64,000 nucleotides of DNA from Elysia chlorotica. Its lineage: Eukaryota > Mollusca > Gastropoda > Plakobranchidae. The DNA is taken from positions 143,381 to 207,380 of the forward strand of contig RQTK01000320.1 of assembly GCA_003991915.1 (NCBI GenBank), in the 5' to 3' direction. The position numbers and the translations under genes were made by a program. Positions 26,561 to 62,466 of the stretch are shown here, in pieces; the stretch's first letter is position 1; each line of letters begins with the position of its first letter. The notes beneath the pieces were generated by a model. The model saw only the letters and a program-made list of their open reading frames with translations. It searched no databases and had not been told where the DNA came from.

Positions 26561-29500
26561 ACACCTTACTTGGTCACTTCAAGTCCTGGCGCCATGTTGG
26601 CTTCATGTCAACAATGTGAAGATGCCGTTGACTGTGAACAGAGTGACTAGGGTTGCATAATACTAGATGATGTGTAGAGTATACCTGTGTGCTGAAACTA
26701 AAGCTTTTATGTTGCATACTCATCACCAATTTAAGTAAAATTTACTCTCGAAAACGGGAGTGTACAGTTATCAAATATGTACTGAAAAGTAAACCTATGT
26801 GACATAATAATATTGTTGACTTGTTTACATTGAAAGTTATTCTTTAAGAATGAGATTGATCAACAATAGAATCTTTGGAGAGATAGATCAATAATGAGAT
26901 CTTTCATCCTGATTGTGCTAAACTATTTATGGGTTAAAAAAATCTTAATCAAAACTTTTATGAACCAAGATAAAACTAAGTGTCATGCAATAAAATACGA
27001 GAAATGCCTTTCTTTAAATAAATCAAACCTGTTTTGTGTTTATTCAATTATCACAAAATCAGTATTTTATTTCTGCACTTTGAATGATGCATCTTAAAAA
27101 GATTAAGCGGCAAACGATGCTGTCTATCTTTTTATCATACACCACATGTGGGAATGTTACATTTTTTTTCATTGTCAGATAAGCCGAGCTGATATGATAC
27201 ATTTAAAACAATTTGAAGCCCTGAAGCCAAAAATGTTCTTTACCAAAACTTGTTTTTATTGCAGAGTGATAATACGGCCATCCAGTGCGGGATCAATCAG
27301 AATTATTTCATACAATATCATAAGGCAACATAGGTTTTAAAGTATTCAAGTATCTGGTGCCAAACTCTTTTCACTTGATGATAGATATTGGTACCAGAGT
27401 TGAAAAGCAGAACACTAGAAGCAAGTATTTGAGGAAGATGTTTATGAAACACAACGATGTGGTGATTTTATGGATGGCAATATGTTTGCTGTAACAGACC
27501 GTTGCCTTAAATTCAACCCCTTTTTTTTCCTTCTTTAAGACTATCTGTTTATGTTATTAAATATAGGTGCAAAAGCAGATATGATAACTTTATTTATCAT
27601 TACATGTTAAAACATGGGAAGACTTACAGATAAGACCTCTATTAATGCAAGATGTCTACAGTTCTGAATGCTTTTATTCGCGTATCCATCATATCTAATA
27701 TGAACAAATTTCCCTCTTTACATATCCCAGCATAAGGAGTATAAGCACTTGTTTTATCTTTCAGAGGCCAAGCTCTATTGTATGACAATTCTTGTGTTAT
27801 TTCTTTTCTTAAGAATGCTTGCAAACAGGACCTTGTAAGTTCTTCCAGTGTAAATATTTTCTTCTGAGATTCCATTGCCACAATGATGTAAAAGAATGGT
27901 GCTCATTAATAATAGTAGATTGAAAATTAACAAATCTGATTGAGAATTCCTTTAATTCAAGAATTTAATACATGTATGTTAAGACAGGGCGTGCAAATAC
28001 TTCTAAAACTACCATGTTGTTAAAAGACATTGTGATTGAAAGACAATTTGAGTTGAACATTGGAATAAATCTTGTATCATAATACACTCAATTTAAATCT
28101 GTAAATAAAAGGAAAAAAATGACTGTGAGACATCATGTTAAATGAACTTAATGGGCTGCCAATAATTTTAAATTACTTCTTTGAAATATGAAGTATTGAA
28201 GTTTACAATGATTTTTTTGATTGGGTAGTAGTTCAAAAGTTTTTTTAATGCGATTTACTGTGTTAATTATTTTTTTAATTGATCCACAAGTGATAGATTG
28301 CTGCCTTTGTATTTTACATAACAGAAGATAATAAAATAAAAATCATTTTCATGTTCTTCTTTTACGTATGTACAAAACATAACCCAACAGGGGAAAAATA
28401 CTTGCCAATCTTATTTTTATTTTGATGTGCTCTATGTTGAGGACAGACATTTTCTGTTCTTTTTTTTTCTTTGCTGTAGATATTTCAATTATTGTTTTAT
28501 ACTATAGAAATTGTGCTGATGCTTACTTATATTTGTTGATTGCAGCTCACAGCAGCTGATTTTCTTAATTTCATACAAATATAATTTTATTTAATAATTT
28601 ACAAATCCATTCTATGCAAACATTGTGTATAAAGTATAATCCATATTACCCCGTATACTAATATTATGCATGACTTTCCTGCCAGCTTGAGTATCAGTTC
28701 TATTGAACATGAATGCAGTAAATAGATATTTTTAACTTGACATAGAGATACACACCTTTGCCTAGACATGATGTCTTTAACCCACATTTGATTCTTTTAC
28801 AATTCTATTCCTAGATCATTTTGTATTACAAACCACATATTTACCATTCTAAAAAATAGCTAGTACCTTCACTACTGTCCAAACTATATAGAATGTGTTT
28901 ACACTGATAAATTCTTCTTCCTAAGTATGATTTCCTTGTGATCCCAAGTTAAAAATGGACCCCACCAAAAATTAACACATATCAACAAAGGCTGGAGTGA
29001 AATGTACTTAGGTTGAGTGATTTAAGCCCTTTGCCTCTGGTGTGCAATTCCTTGTTTAAAAGTGGTTGCTAACATACCCACTCACTTAATGTATTCATGC
29101 TAGTTTGTTTTTTTATGTTTAACTTGTGAAATGTGAAGATATTCGTCTACAGTTATTAAGTGCTTTGGCATCTCACATGTCCTAAAAATTTCTCTATATA
29201 AAATGGTCGTATAGAATAGATCAGCTAGAATAAATTCTTTACAAATTCCATTTTTGGTTTTGTGTTAGTGTGCATGTGTGGAGTGCGAGTGTTTGTTTTG
29301 TTTTGTTTTCATTTGGGAGGTGGGGGGGGAGAGGATATGGAAACTGTCAATGATTTTGGGTAAAATGTGCTGTTTAGAATCACAAAAGTTTATTCCCTAA
29401 GAAAGATTATGTCTGTCATGCTAGACTTGTAATTCGTATTCAATATGCAAAGGCTGCTTATGCTAATTTAATCAAAATTACAAAAGATGTTCTGTTTAAA

Positions 29501-30174
29501 AGGGTTTCAACTTTGCATAAGATGAGCTTTTTACCATGTTAACAGCTACATGTATTGATACTTTAGATATAGAACAGTGTATCTAACATTTTGTACACCT
29601 TAAACCTTACACACAACTGAGATTCAGAGCAGTTACCTGACAATGACATAGCTCTGTAGAACAAAATTTTGGAGATGCTCAATTTAAAAACTATTATTGG
29701 AATCATCTTAAGGGTTGGTAAAGTAATGCATGTTAGTATTTTTTTTAAACCATTTAGTTATTAATGTAATATTAATAGGGTGAAATAAAATGTAAATTCA
29801 AGAGTTCAAAACATATTTTTCAGGATCTGATTCTAGGAAAATAAATTGCACAACAAATTGTGAACCATTAAGATGCAAAATATTACTGATAATATTTCTA
29901 GACATAATATGTTGAATTGCAAGAGCTCACATCACTTTTCACGTTTAGGAAAGTAGTAAAAAATAGTAGTAAACAAACAAGATTGTGCCAGTGCAAATTT
30001 GGATTTTAGATTTAAAAATAGCAATAATTAAAGGAACTGAAAATGATATATTTATGACATATTTTAACGAAAATTAGTGAAATAGTTTGTATGATTCAAA
30101 GCACTAAGATGTGAAAATTGTGGAATAATCAGACAAAACAAATGCAATTTTACTTATTGTGTAAAATAAATCAG
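26561..30174 (+). other. LIM gene 3' UTR and spacer to DHX33
   Basis: AT-rich, with no coding signal and few repeats. The first plus-strand AATAAA after the stop is at 26989-26994; others occur near 27019, 28064, 28103, 28331 and 29229, so the cleavage site cannot be fixed by eye. The lack of long microsatellites here contrasts with the sequence to the left. Confidence 0.6.
26989..26994 (+). terminator. Candidate poly(A) signal of the LIM gene
   Basis: AATAAA 429 bp after the stop codon. It is the first of several in this AT-rich stretch, so use is uncertain. Confidence 0.35.
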
Positions 30175-30180
30175 TTTATT
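30175..30180 (-). terminator. Candidate poly(A) signal of DHX33
   Basis: AATAAA on the minus strand, about 36 bp after the DHX33 stop codon. If used, the 3' UTR is very short. Confidence 0.5.
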
Positions 30181-30215
30181 ACAGCAGTCTGAAGACAAAC
30201 TTTGTCAGTGTCTAA

Positions 30216-53108
<22,893 letters not shown>

Positions 53109-53135
53109 CAAGCAAAAAAATGTTTTTTTTTAATA

Positions 53136-53141
53136 TCACAT
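53136..53141 (-). promoter_or_regulatory. Start-stop minimal uORF in the DHX33 5' UTR
   Basis: ATG immediately followed by TGA, 27 nt before the proposed DHX33 start. Start-stop elements can stall ribosomes. This matters only if the transcription start lies upstream of 53141, which is inferred. Confidence 0.3.
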
Positions 53142-56100
53142 GTTATATATGCACTAATTGCACACGCTTTTTTAAGTTGTTAGAAAACAAAAGCTTTTTA
53201 CTCTTCATCCTTTATATCAAATCCAGGCTCAGATTTTACACTATTAGGAGAAAACCCCAGAACGCACTGCTAATTTCGCAGCCACTCTCAGCAGTAATCG
53301 CCAGCCGCGCACTCAGGTAACACAGTACACACACACAGGAACACAGTAAAAATTTTACTAATTTGATATTTTAGAGTCCATGATTGGTTCTAGGTTTACA
53401 AACTTTGTTTGTACAATGTAAATAAAATACTCAGACTCAGACTCAAAGGACACAATACATTCAACCAACAGATAAAGACTTCCTCTTTTTCTTTTGAGTA
53501 CTATCAATAAAATCTCATGTACCCACACTCGTATCCAGCGAACCAGAAGTTTTAGCAAGCTTACAGAGTTGCATTTATAACAGACACTCTAAATCTATTT
53601 CAAAATTGGACCACCAAAAAATTGATATATAAGTCCTTGCACACACAAAAAAAACTTCTCCCACAGTGTGGTGACATGTATGTACAGTAAATTGAAAAAG
53701 ATTTGGGGGAAAGAGGAGAAGAAGCTGACGGATACTCATTGAGCATGAAAGGAGATCAACAAGATAAAGTGGACCTCGACTATTGCATCATCGGCTGTAG
53801 CAAAGCCTGGGTCATTACGAAGGATCTTTAAGGAACATTTTTTCTCCTTATTAAATGATGGTATTAAAACCTCTGACGTAGCGAACATCAGCTGTCCAAG
53901 ACCTTGGGCGTAGCGAAGCTGTTAGTTAAAACCCTAGGCCTAACCAACGAAAAAAAAGTATAAACCTGACTGGTTTTCTGCATAGCGATGCCAAAGGCTG
54001 CGCGGATGGACTGAGTAGGTCATTGTGCAGGGGAGGGTGCTTGGTTGCTACAGTCATTAATTCTATCAGTGGGCAGAACCTTTCCCTACTCCCCCTCCCC
54101 TCTCTCTTTCTTTCCCAATTTCATTCTTCAGAGGGTGAAGAAAAAAAAATCTTAAAATAAGTTTAAAGCAAAAGAAGGGATGAGAAAAAGAAAGGGTTAC
54201 ATCTAGAAGAAAAAAGAACTTGCAATCGCCATATGAAGTACTTTATTCATTCATAATCTGCAGGTCAATCATCACAAAACAAAACCTTGGTTATAACAAA
54301 ATTTTAACTCAGGCCCAACAATTTCGTTATATCCAAGGTCCACTGTAGAGGCACCAGTTTACAACATGAGATGTGTTTGAGAGTGTGGAACTGGTTTGAA
54401 ATAAGAGGCAAAGGGAAAGTTGGAGGTAAAGGGGTGAGGGTGTTGTTTACTTTTTGGCTCAAAATAAGGAATGCACACTAATTTTAGAGGTGGGCACTGT
54501 ATATTGGCAGCCCTGAGCCACATGTGGCTCTAATAAAAAATGTATTATGATACAACTAACAATTGAAAATTTAACAAGCTAGTTTGTTGAGTCTGGGTTG
54601 GACTTATCCAATTAACAAACTTTGTCACAAAGCGACCTGACATGGCAAACCCTTGGATCCACATATATCTGATTTATTCCTCAATCTCAAAGAAGGAAAG
54701 GCACCCATGGAGTTTTATGGTCTCTAGCCTGTGGGCAATCGAATGGGTGGGTGAGCGAAATTCGATGGGGGAGTGAGTGGGATGCTATTATATTGGAGAC
54801 AGTCAACCTGTGGAGAGTGAGACAAAGAGGGAGAGCAGAGCTCTAGATAGACGGAAACTAGAAAGACAGACAGAGCAAGCGAATGTCAGAGACAGAGATA
54901 GAGAGAGCGAGCTGAGTTGGTTGCTTAACAAACATATCAATTCTATGTGCTTATGTATATTTGTCTCTCCCCCCCCCCCTTCCCCGCCTGTATTGTACCA
55001 TGTTCAAAGCAATTGAATAGCTCCCTCTCTTTTTGAACCAAACATGTAGGCCCCCCTAATGCTAATACAACAACACAGCTGGCAGGTATTTTATTCAATT
55101 TTAATAATCAAATTACGCCCACCCATCCATTTGATCGCCAACATGCTAGGGACCACAAAACTCAAGATGTGCCAAAGGAAACAAAATCGAGAGATGTTTA
55201 TTTAATTTCAGTTAAGATAGATTGGAAATATTATATCTAGGTTTAATCTAGATCTAGACAGATCTAGGTCTAGGCCTACAACTTGCCTGGAAAGGAGTGG
55301 TGAAAATTGGGCTTATGCTTTTTTGCAGACCCTGGTTCGTCTGCGTCTTTCATTATGTCACCGGAGATTTAATTGCCTCATTTAAAAGTAAAAGTTTGAT
55401 GCAACTTTCAATATATACAATTTAGAGTCTATTATAGAATATTGGTTTAATTTGTCATTGCGTTTAGGGTCAACAGACTAGGCGTTTACTAGATCTAGAT
55501 CTAGATTAGATCTAGATCCAAGATCTGATAAAGCATCGACCAAGTGAGCTGGAAGTCGAAAGTACATTGTTTAGAGAAAAGGGGATATAGTAAACGACAG
55601 TCTATCATTTTGTGAGTAGGTGATCATGTTTTTCTTTCGCACATTTTCTTTTCTTCTGACGGATGCTAATCACAGATGTCTGTTAATAGTCTCTTTAAAG
55701 CAAAGCCATGTACATGTAAGTAATAGTATGCATCAACTCTATGGCGAAGAACCACTGCACCGTTACGTATGTAACGTTAGAATCTATTATTTTCATCATT
55801 GTATGCGCAACATCTTAATCAAATATGAAACAGGCTTAGCAGGTTAATAATCCCAATATGTGTAAACACTTGTAAAATGCGCAAAGGTATCCAAGTCTGC
55901 TTTTAGTTCGTATCCGTTTACAAAAAAAGTTGAAGATAATTATCTCCAGCACAAAAAGGCGGGCTTCGGATTTAATATAAAAAAAATCCCACTTCAAGCA
56001 AAGGCACCAAAGGAAACCGCGAGAGATTTTTAGCGGCCTGGTATCAATTATTTATTATGAACGAGACACGCTTTTTTAGCGCACATTAATTTCTAAAAAT

Positions 56101-57040
56101 TAATAGTAATATTAGACACTAGATAATGTTAGTGCTTATATCCAACTGCCAAATCATCAATTATTAAAAACGGTACTGGTTTTCTAAATTAAAGTACACA
56201 ATTGCAGTTTTTAGAATTATGATTACTTCCATTTTTTGTTTCTTTATCAAATATGTCGAAGTTTTAAAAGATTTTGATTAAAAAAAACTTTTAAAAAATA
56301 TTCAAAATATGTTTTAGAAATACATACATGAATTTTGATGGCATTGTGGGGTGAACAGAGCTAAGGGGTTGCAAGTAAATTTGAACTGTCCAAAACCTCA
56401 AAATATTGTCTTTTCAGACTCTACACCTTTAGAAATAAAACATATCTTCACGAACGGATACATCAACTCTTTCATCTGTAAAAGGTGCTTTTTGGACATG
56501 TTTGTAAACTTTTGTTTTGATTTATCGTTTTTGTGTTTGATTGCTATTTTTAATTTTTGTTTGAAAATTTATATTTCTATAATTCATTAAAAATTGGCCC
56601 ACATGCTGGTAGTTTTTACAGGCCATAAAGTGTCTTAAATAAGGCCTTTTTAATCTTGATTTTACAATAATCATATATTCTAATGATAAGGGGCAGTGAA
56701 CGCTTTAAAATAAAATGTGCGCGCTTTTAAAAAAAAAAAAAAGTCAATCTCTATTAAGGGTGACGTTGTTGAATCAGGGAAAGCCCCGTTCCTATTTTGT
56801 AGCTATGAATTGTTGTTGTTCAATGTATTTCAGACGGAAAATATATTTGAATGATTTAAGTAGGACATTAAAAGAATAAAATCAATAAAACTCGTTATTA
56901 TCCGCTGTAAGAACACTTTAAGATTTAACTGATCAGTAGGCAGGACAAACTTGTAAACACAGAACCTTGAAAACTCTACTCACTGAAGGGTAAACTTCCT
57001 TCCTTTTGATCTATTATAAATTTTTAAAATGTTGGTAGCT
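53142..57040. other. Intergenic DNA upstream of DHX33
   Basis: A GC-richer patch at 53265-53315 may mark the DHX33 promoter. Beyond it the DNA is AT-rich, with clusters of TCTAGA/AGATCT motifs (55230-55530), and no exon I can recognise. Confidence 0.5.
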
Positions 57041-57225
57041 GTTGTGGAGTTGTTTAAACGTCTAGCGTCAGCACTATATGAGCTAAATTGTGGACGGACC
57101 ACAAACTGAAGTCTGACAATTTTATGTGATGCCACACTTGGCAGGGCTCGAACCACGGACCTCTTGCATCGAAAGCCGATGTTCTACCACAGGGCTATCG
57201 TGCCGCCGTATCGAGAGCTAGTTAG
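57040..57225 (-). repeat. SINE-like element, family 1 (short form)
   Basis: tRNA-like head on the minus strand with TAGCCCTGTGGTAGAACATC (A box) and GTGGTTCGAGCCC (B box), joined almost directly to the family tail (CTGACAATTTTATGTGATGCC in plus reading). The middle blocks seen in other copies are missing. Confidence 0.7.
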
Positions 57226-57885
57226 CTAGCCTGTGTCTGCGAAATTGGTCAAAGGAGATATTAAAAGATACAATTTTTTCTGGACATGTTCAGGTGAAAG
57301 TTTTTACTTTTGGAGCAGCCTTTTTCGTGTAATCCTTGTCACAAAAATTTATTCTTTTATCTTTATTTAGATCTTTAAATTGAAAATTTTAATTAATTTT
57401 GTGAGAATAGAAAGATGAAATGAAGTGTAGAAAAATCTGAAGTTTTTCAAAGACTGTCAAAAATAAATAACCGGTGTTGAAACATGATCAAGGCGTCCAA
57501 AAATATTTTTGGATACCTTGAACAAATATGTCTGTTTCTCATTTAATAACTTCAATTTTGATAATATTTCCTTTTTATTCCATTTTAGTCGTTTACATTT
57601 AATTTTACATTTCGTTATTGTTAAGAGTTAATATTTGTCTTTTTTTATGATTATTCAATTATTTTGTCATTATAATCACGAAAGCATAATTAAACCATAC
57701 ATGCACCATAAAAAATAAACAGTTTTTGAAAAATAGAACCTCTTTAATGATTATTTAAATTGGTGCAATATAAAAAGATTCAATTGCAAGCGATGAAAAT
57801 AAAATATCATTGTTATGTTATGTTAAACATTTAAATAAACAAGAAAAAATGAGTAATCAACTTTCAAAAATAGTCAAGACACAAT
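57226..57885. other. AT-rich intergenic DNA
   Basis: Nothing recognised. Confidence 0.5.
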
Positions 57886-58187
57886 TATATACAACATTAC
57901 ATTGATATACAACAATACTATTGATATACAACAATAGCATGATATACAAAAATACCATGATATACAAAAATACCAAGATATGCAACAATACCAAGATAAA
58001 CAACAATACCAAAATATACAACAATACCAAAATATACGACAATACCAAAACATACCATAATATACAAAAATATCACAATATGCAACATAACCATATTATA
58101 CAGCAAAATCATAATATACAACAAAACCATAATATACAACAATACTATCATATACAACAATACCATAATATACAACGATACTATATT
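57886..58187 (+). repeat. Minisatellite, unit about 16-18 bp (ATATACAACAATACCA)
   Basis: About 18 imperfect copies of ATATACAACAATACCA-type units ending at an (ATT)n run. Both strands stay open through it, giving long repetitive frames that are not genes. Confidence 0.9.
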
Positions 58188-58670
58188 ATTATTATTATTA
58201 TTATTATTATNNNNNNNNNNNNNNNNNNNNNNNNNNNNNNNNNNNNNNNNNNNNNNNNNNNNNNNNNNNNNNNNNNNNNNNNNNNNNNNNNNNNNNNNNN
58301 NNNNNNNNNNNNNNNNNNNNNNNNNNNNNNNNNNNNNNNNNNNNNNNNNNNNNNNNNNNNNNNNNNNNNNNNNNNNNNNNNNNNNNNNNNNNNNNNNNNN
58401 NNNNNNNNNNNNNNNNNNNNNNNNNNNNNNNNNNNNNNNNNNNNNNNNNNNNNNNNNNNNNNNNNNNNNNNNNNNNNNNNNNNNNNNNNNNNNNNNNNNN
58501 NNNNNNNNNNNNNNNNNNNNNNNNNNNNNNNNNNNNNNNNNNNNNNNNNNNNNNNNNNNNNNNNNNNNNNNNNNNNNNNNNNNNNNNNNNNNNNNNNNNN
58601 NNNNNNNNNNNNNNNNNNNNNNNNNNNNNNNNNNNNNNNNNNNNNNNNNNNNNNNNNNNNCATTATTATG
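58188..58670. repeat. (ATT)n and N gap
   Basis: ATT units at 58186-58210, N from 58211 to 58660 (450 bp), then CATTATTATG. A second gap set in an AT-trinucleotide array. Confidence 0.95.
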
Positions 58671-61277
58671 AGATACTTTAATCTGAGGGTGGCACCAAAA
58701 TATAATTATATATACCAAGATTAAAAAGACTCAACACAACTCAGACTAATTTGTTGTTGTTGTTGTTGTTGTTGCTGTTGTTGTTGTTACTGTTGCTAAT
58801 TTCTTTTATTTACTTTGATTTGAGCTTGTATGTTTGGCAGTAGAGTCAAATACCCTAGATGTGGTCCAGATTAAAAGTTCTAACTTCTAGCTCTAGATCT
58901 TGAACCTAAATCTAGTTGAAATTTGAATATGCTCACCACTATAACAAGAAATCTTTATATACATTCGGAAGGAGAAATAAGAAATTGAATGGCGCAGTTT
59001 GTGAGATTCAAAAGAGAGGGAAAAGTAAAAATGGGGAACCGTGCTATAGGCCTTATCGAGGGGAAGAATAAAAATATCATTTAAATACTGTCTAAAGGCG
59101 TATCGTTGAGAAGGTGGGGGGGAGTAAATTTTTGGGAGGGTTTTCACGTATCTCACCCCTGGTAACTAAATTTGGTTATTCGCACCCATCGGATAGGAAT
59201 AATGGCATCGTTTACCAAAACATCCCCTTTGCGTGCACAAAATCATCCGGTTGGCTTGAAAAACTTCAGAACACCGCCGATCACTGAATCAAGGGAAATC
59301 ACTCATTAAGTTAAAAAAAAAAAAAGCTACATGAATTAGAAACATCCACGGTAGGAAAGACAGTGAATGACTGAGGCCCACAATTATTTTCTCTCCTCTG
59401 CATATTCTACAGGTCATGATTATGATATAGAGATCTAGGCCTATTTCAAATTATTGAACATTTACAAACTATCACTAAGTAGATGTAATAAACAAATAGA
59501 AGAAATACTCTAGCTCTAGATTTAGATAAGAGTGCTATAGATGCGCACTAGATCTAGTAAAATAGTGTTTCTGTCCAAATGTTGCTCTTTACGCACTAGA
59601 ATCTAGATATCTACATCAGTAGATCTACATGTATAGATCTAGTGTTTTACTATTAAAAGTGTTTTTGTTCAATTGAAATGGTCTGATCTTCGAATACAGC
59701 TTTTTTAGAAATCACCTAATTCAATATTTTCTAGGTCTAAATTACAATTTTTTTTTACTAAAATAAAAGTGAAATATTAGGCTATAATCGAGATATTATA
59801 AAATAGCATTTGTGGCCTTTATTTAGACAGAAACATTATGCATGAAGCAATTATTGGACTGAAACACTATTTGCGTACATAGCTTCATTCATTTGGAGTG
59901 ATACATGAGCATCTAGATTTACAGGTTTGCAATCTGGTTTTTAAGCGTCATTGCTCTATTTGCACCTTTCGATCGATGATCTTTGATTTCAGTGTACTTT
60001 TTCATCGAGGGAGTTCCTCTAGCCTTTTGTTTTACTTAGCTAACCTACAAGGCAGTACTAGGAGGCCATGTTTGTTCCCCATATATCTAGGATGTTGGCG
60101 TAGAATCATTTGATTTCATCTACCTGTTCGTCAGTGTAAGTGGAAAAAAAAGGTGATCAATACATGTGTCCTTGCTGTATCCTGAGGACCGCTCTGGGTT
60201 TAGTAGCTATACTGACACCGCTCTCTTTCTCTCTCTGCCCTTACGTCTGCAAATTAGGGCGGGTATGATCCGGATGATCTGCTTGACTTTCATTTAACCT
60301 TTGAGTTCCTCTTGCCAGCACCACATAAAGGAGGGGATGTTCTTTACTGGTCTTTGCGTACTGACTCAGCCAATCTAAATAAATAAATAAATAGGCCTAT
60401 TAATTTTTTTTTCTTTTTTGAGGCTTCATTGTATTTATAAATTGAAAATTGTGTTTCCTTTTGTGTCATGGAAAAAGAAATTGGGGTTAGGAAACATCCA
60501 GTTTACAAGTGCAGTTTGCTTCAGTTCGAGACAGTCTAACTTCTCCACAATGTACTGTGCTGCAGCACTCTGGTGATAGACTCAGAGCTATAACTGAATT
60601 CTGGTGGGGTAGTGGACAGAATGCAGTGCAGTTTAGAAAGTGTACATCCCTTTCCTGTGCATGTGAAGCGTTAGTAAAGGATTTTTAAACATGTATAAAT
60701 GGCATTACAATATGTTACTTGGAACACAGCGTCGTGGGGTGATAGAGGATGGAGCACTGTTGTGGAGAGTATGTTGTAGTAGACATATCAAACATCAAAC
60801 TAAATGTGCTTGGAACTTATGGATGAACCTTTGAATAGAGCATCCGTTATGCCAAAGGTGCATGATAAAGGAAGACAGTACTAATTCCCTTGTTGTCATC
60901 AAATCATTTAATGAGAAAAATTTTAATGCATAATGGGTGTTGATGGGTACTTCTTCAAATTAAATAATTTCTTAGAATTTACATTTTTACATCAATCCAA
61001 TTACTTTGCGATTGCCCTCTTTATCGAATATGGCTGCCATGTAAACAGAAACAGGCCCGCAGTGGGTAAGGAGTACCAGTTGATGTAAACATTTCTTGTT
61101 GCTTTTTTTTTTTAATTTTATTTTCCATGCTTAATCATTGTGACCAGTTTGTGGTTGTTTGTCTGAAGAAAGCTATAGAGGAAGAGAGAGGAACGGGGGA
61201 TGAGAGAGATAGAGATGGATAGAGAGAAGACGAGAAGACTGAAGATAGATCTAGTGTATGCGTTCTCTGACCTTGTC
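58671..61277. other. Intergenic DNA
   Basis: Contains (TTG)n at 58751-58795 and AGATCT/TCTAGA clusters (58885-58915, 59500-59645). Open frames such as 59898-60113 show no family I know. The ZMPSTE24 5' exon may lie here but cannot be picked out. Confidence 0.5.
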
Positions 61278-61337
61278 TGCCCCTGTTGTGAAGATCATTC
61301 TAAATCAAATCTATGCATTGTTAGTTTGTTTTCCTAC

Positions 61338-61580
61338 ACTGCCCCGGTTGTGAAGATCGTTCGAGAAATCTGTCAATCTGGTAAACAAGTTGTTCAGTGT
61401 CGGTTTGTTTACAATCTAATGCTTCTAGTCAACTGGAGTAATGTCCCTTGTAGTCTTGTACTGCCCCGGTTGTGAAGATCGTTCGAGAAATCTGTCAATC
61501 TGGTAAACAAGTTGTTCAGTGTCGGTTTGTTTACAATCTAATGCTTCTAGTCAACTGGAGTAATGTCCCTTGTAGTCTTG
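61338..61580 (+). repeat. 122-bp exact tandem duplication
   Basis: ACTGCCCCGGTTGTGAAGAT to GTAGTCTTGT occurs at 61338 and again at 61460, apparently without mismatch. A diverged start of a third copy (CTGCCCCTGTTGTGAAGATC) lies near 61278. Confidence 0.92.
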
Positions 61581-61964
61581 TGTGATTTAGTACATGCTAG
61601 AAATATCGAGAACAACTCGAATATTCTGGGTTACAAATCGGTATAAAAGGCTTGTATGGGTGAGCTGTTGAGAGAGTTCAGTGAGTAGTATTCAGTCAGT
61701 CAGAGAGTCTGAGCGCGTTTGTTACTATTATTAGAAGCTGTCATGTTGCCATTACAGATTGTTATTGCAGTTGTGGAATTTATCATAGATTGTTATTGCA
61801 GCTGTGGATTTGATCGCTGTCAAGATTTCATTATACCATTTTCAATACCCTAGATGTGTTTATAGTTAATAAAGTTATTCTTCAATATTTCTACTAGAAG
61901 GAGTTAACTTTATTATTTGTGTTGAGCCAGTGGATGTTGGATCACTGTCTGAAGCCCCACTACA
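61571..61964 (+). mobile_element. LTR-like segment (possible solo LTR)
   Basis: Begins TGTAGT and ends ACTACA, a 6-bp inverted pair of the TG...CA type. It has a TATA-like TATAAAAG at 61642-61649 and AATAAA at 61868-61873, in the order of U3-R-U5. The 122-bp tandem repeats lie at its left edge and may be duplicated U3, in which case the LTR starts further left. I found no target-site duplication and no internal coding region. A host promoter or other repeat is possible. Confidence 0.4.
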
Positions 61965-62292
61965 ATATGTAATTTTGTAACCGATAGCTAGGCTCTACAA
62001 CAGAGACTGTGCATCACCCCAACAATCCACGTTACAATCATCCTATGTGGCACCGGCTGAGCTACTTGTCAGTCTTTGAATTTGATCAGAACAGAAATGA
62101 TATGAAGCTCAGTTTTTCTATATATGGTTTAATAAAAGTTGACTGTTGACCCCAATTTATCAAAATCAGTGGCCTTTTCAGAAACTAGTATGTATTGGTG
62201 ATGTTAATTTTTATGGAAGTTTGTTATGATTACTCCAAGAAAGAATTTTTATTGGCTTCTATCATTCAAATGGTATTTCTTTTTTATTACAG

Positions 62293-62466
62293 GTACAGAC
62301 CACAGAATTGACAAGTAAATTGCTTGTGATAGTAACTGAAAATTGTTGAGTTTCAAATCTTGAATCAGCCATGTTTGAGAATCTTGATGAGTCTTCTATT
62401 TTCAACGCTGTTCTCATCTTTGTCTGGATCACTTTCATTTGGGAAAGTTATCTATCTTTAAGACAG
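62293..62466 (+). CDS. ZMPSTE24: CAAX prenyl protease 1 (STE24/ZMPSTE24), first coding exon; coding from 62371
   Basis: Exon preceded by the acceptor TTTTTTATTACAG and ended by CAG|GTAGGTGC. The ATG at 62371 follows an in-frame TGA at 62347, so it is the true start. The 32 codons, with IFNAVLIFVWITFIWESYLS then LRQ, match the N terminus and first membrane segment of human ZMPSTE24 ([20 protein letters not shown] QRQ). The enzyme is a seven-helix zinc protease of the ER and inner nuclear membrane that cleaves prenylated CAAX proteins such as prelamin A. The HExxH site lies in later exons outside the window. The spliced 5' UTR implies at least one upstream non-coding exon. Confidence 0.85.

Noticed and set aside
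53358-53558. Minus-strand frame upstream of DHX33, tested as its N terminus
   Set aside because: No similarity to DHX33 N termini and no donor in the needed phase; the 10-nt exon at 53099-53108 fits better.
57918-58724. Long open frames through the gap at 58.2 kb and likewise at 30.2-31.1 kb
   Set aside because: Kept open by N bases and repeats; not evidence of protein.
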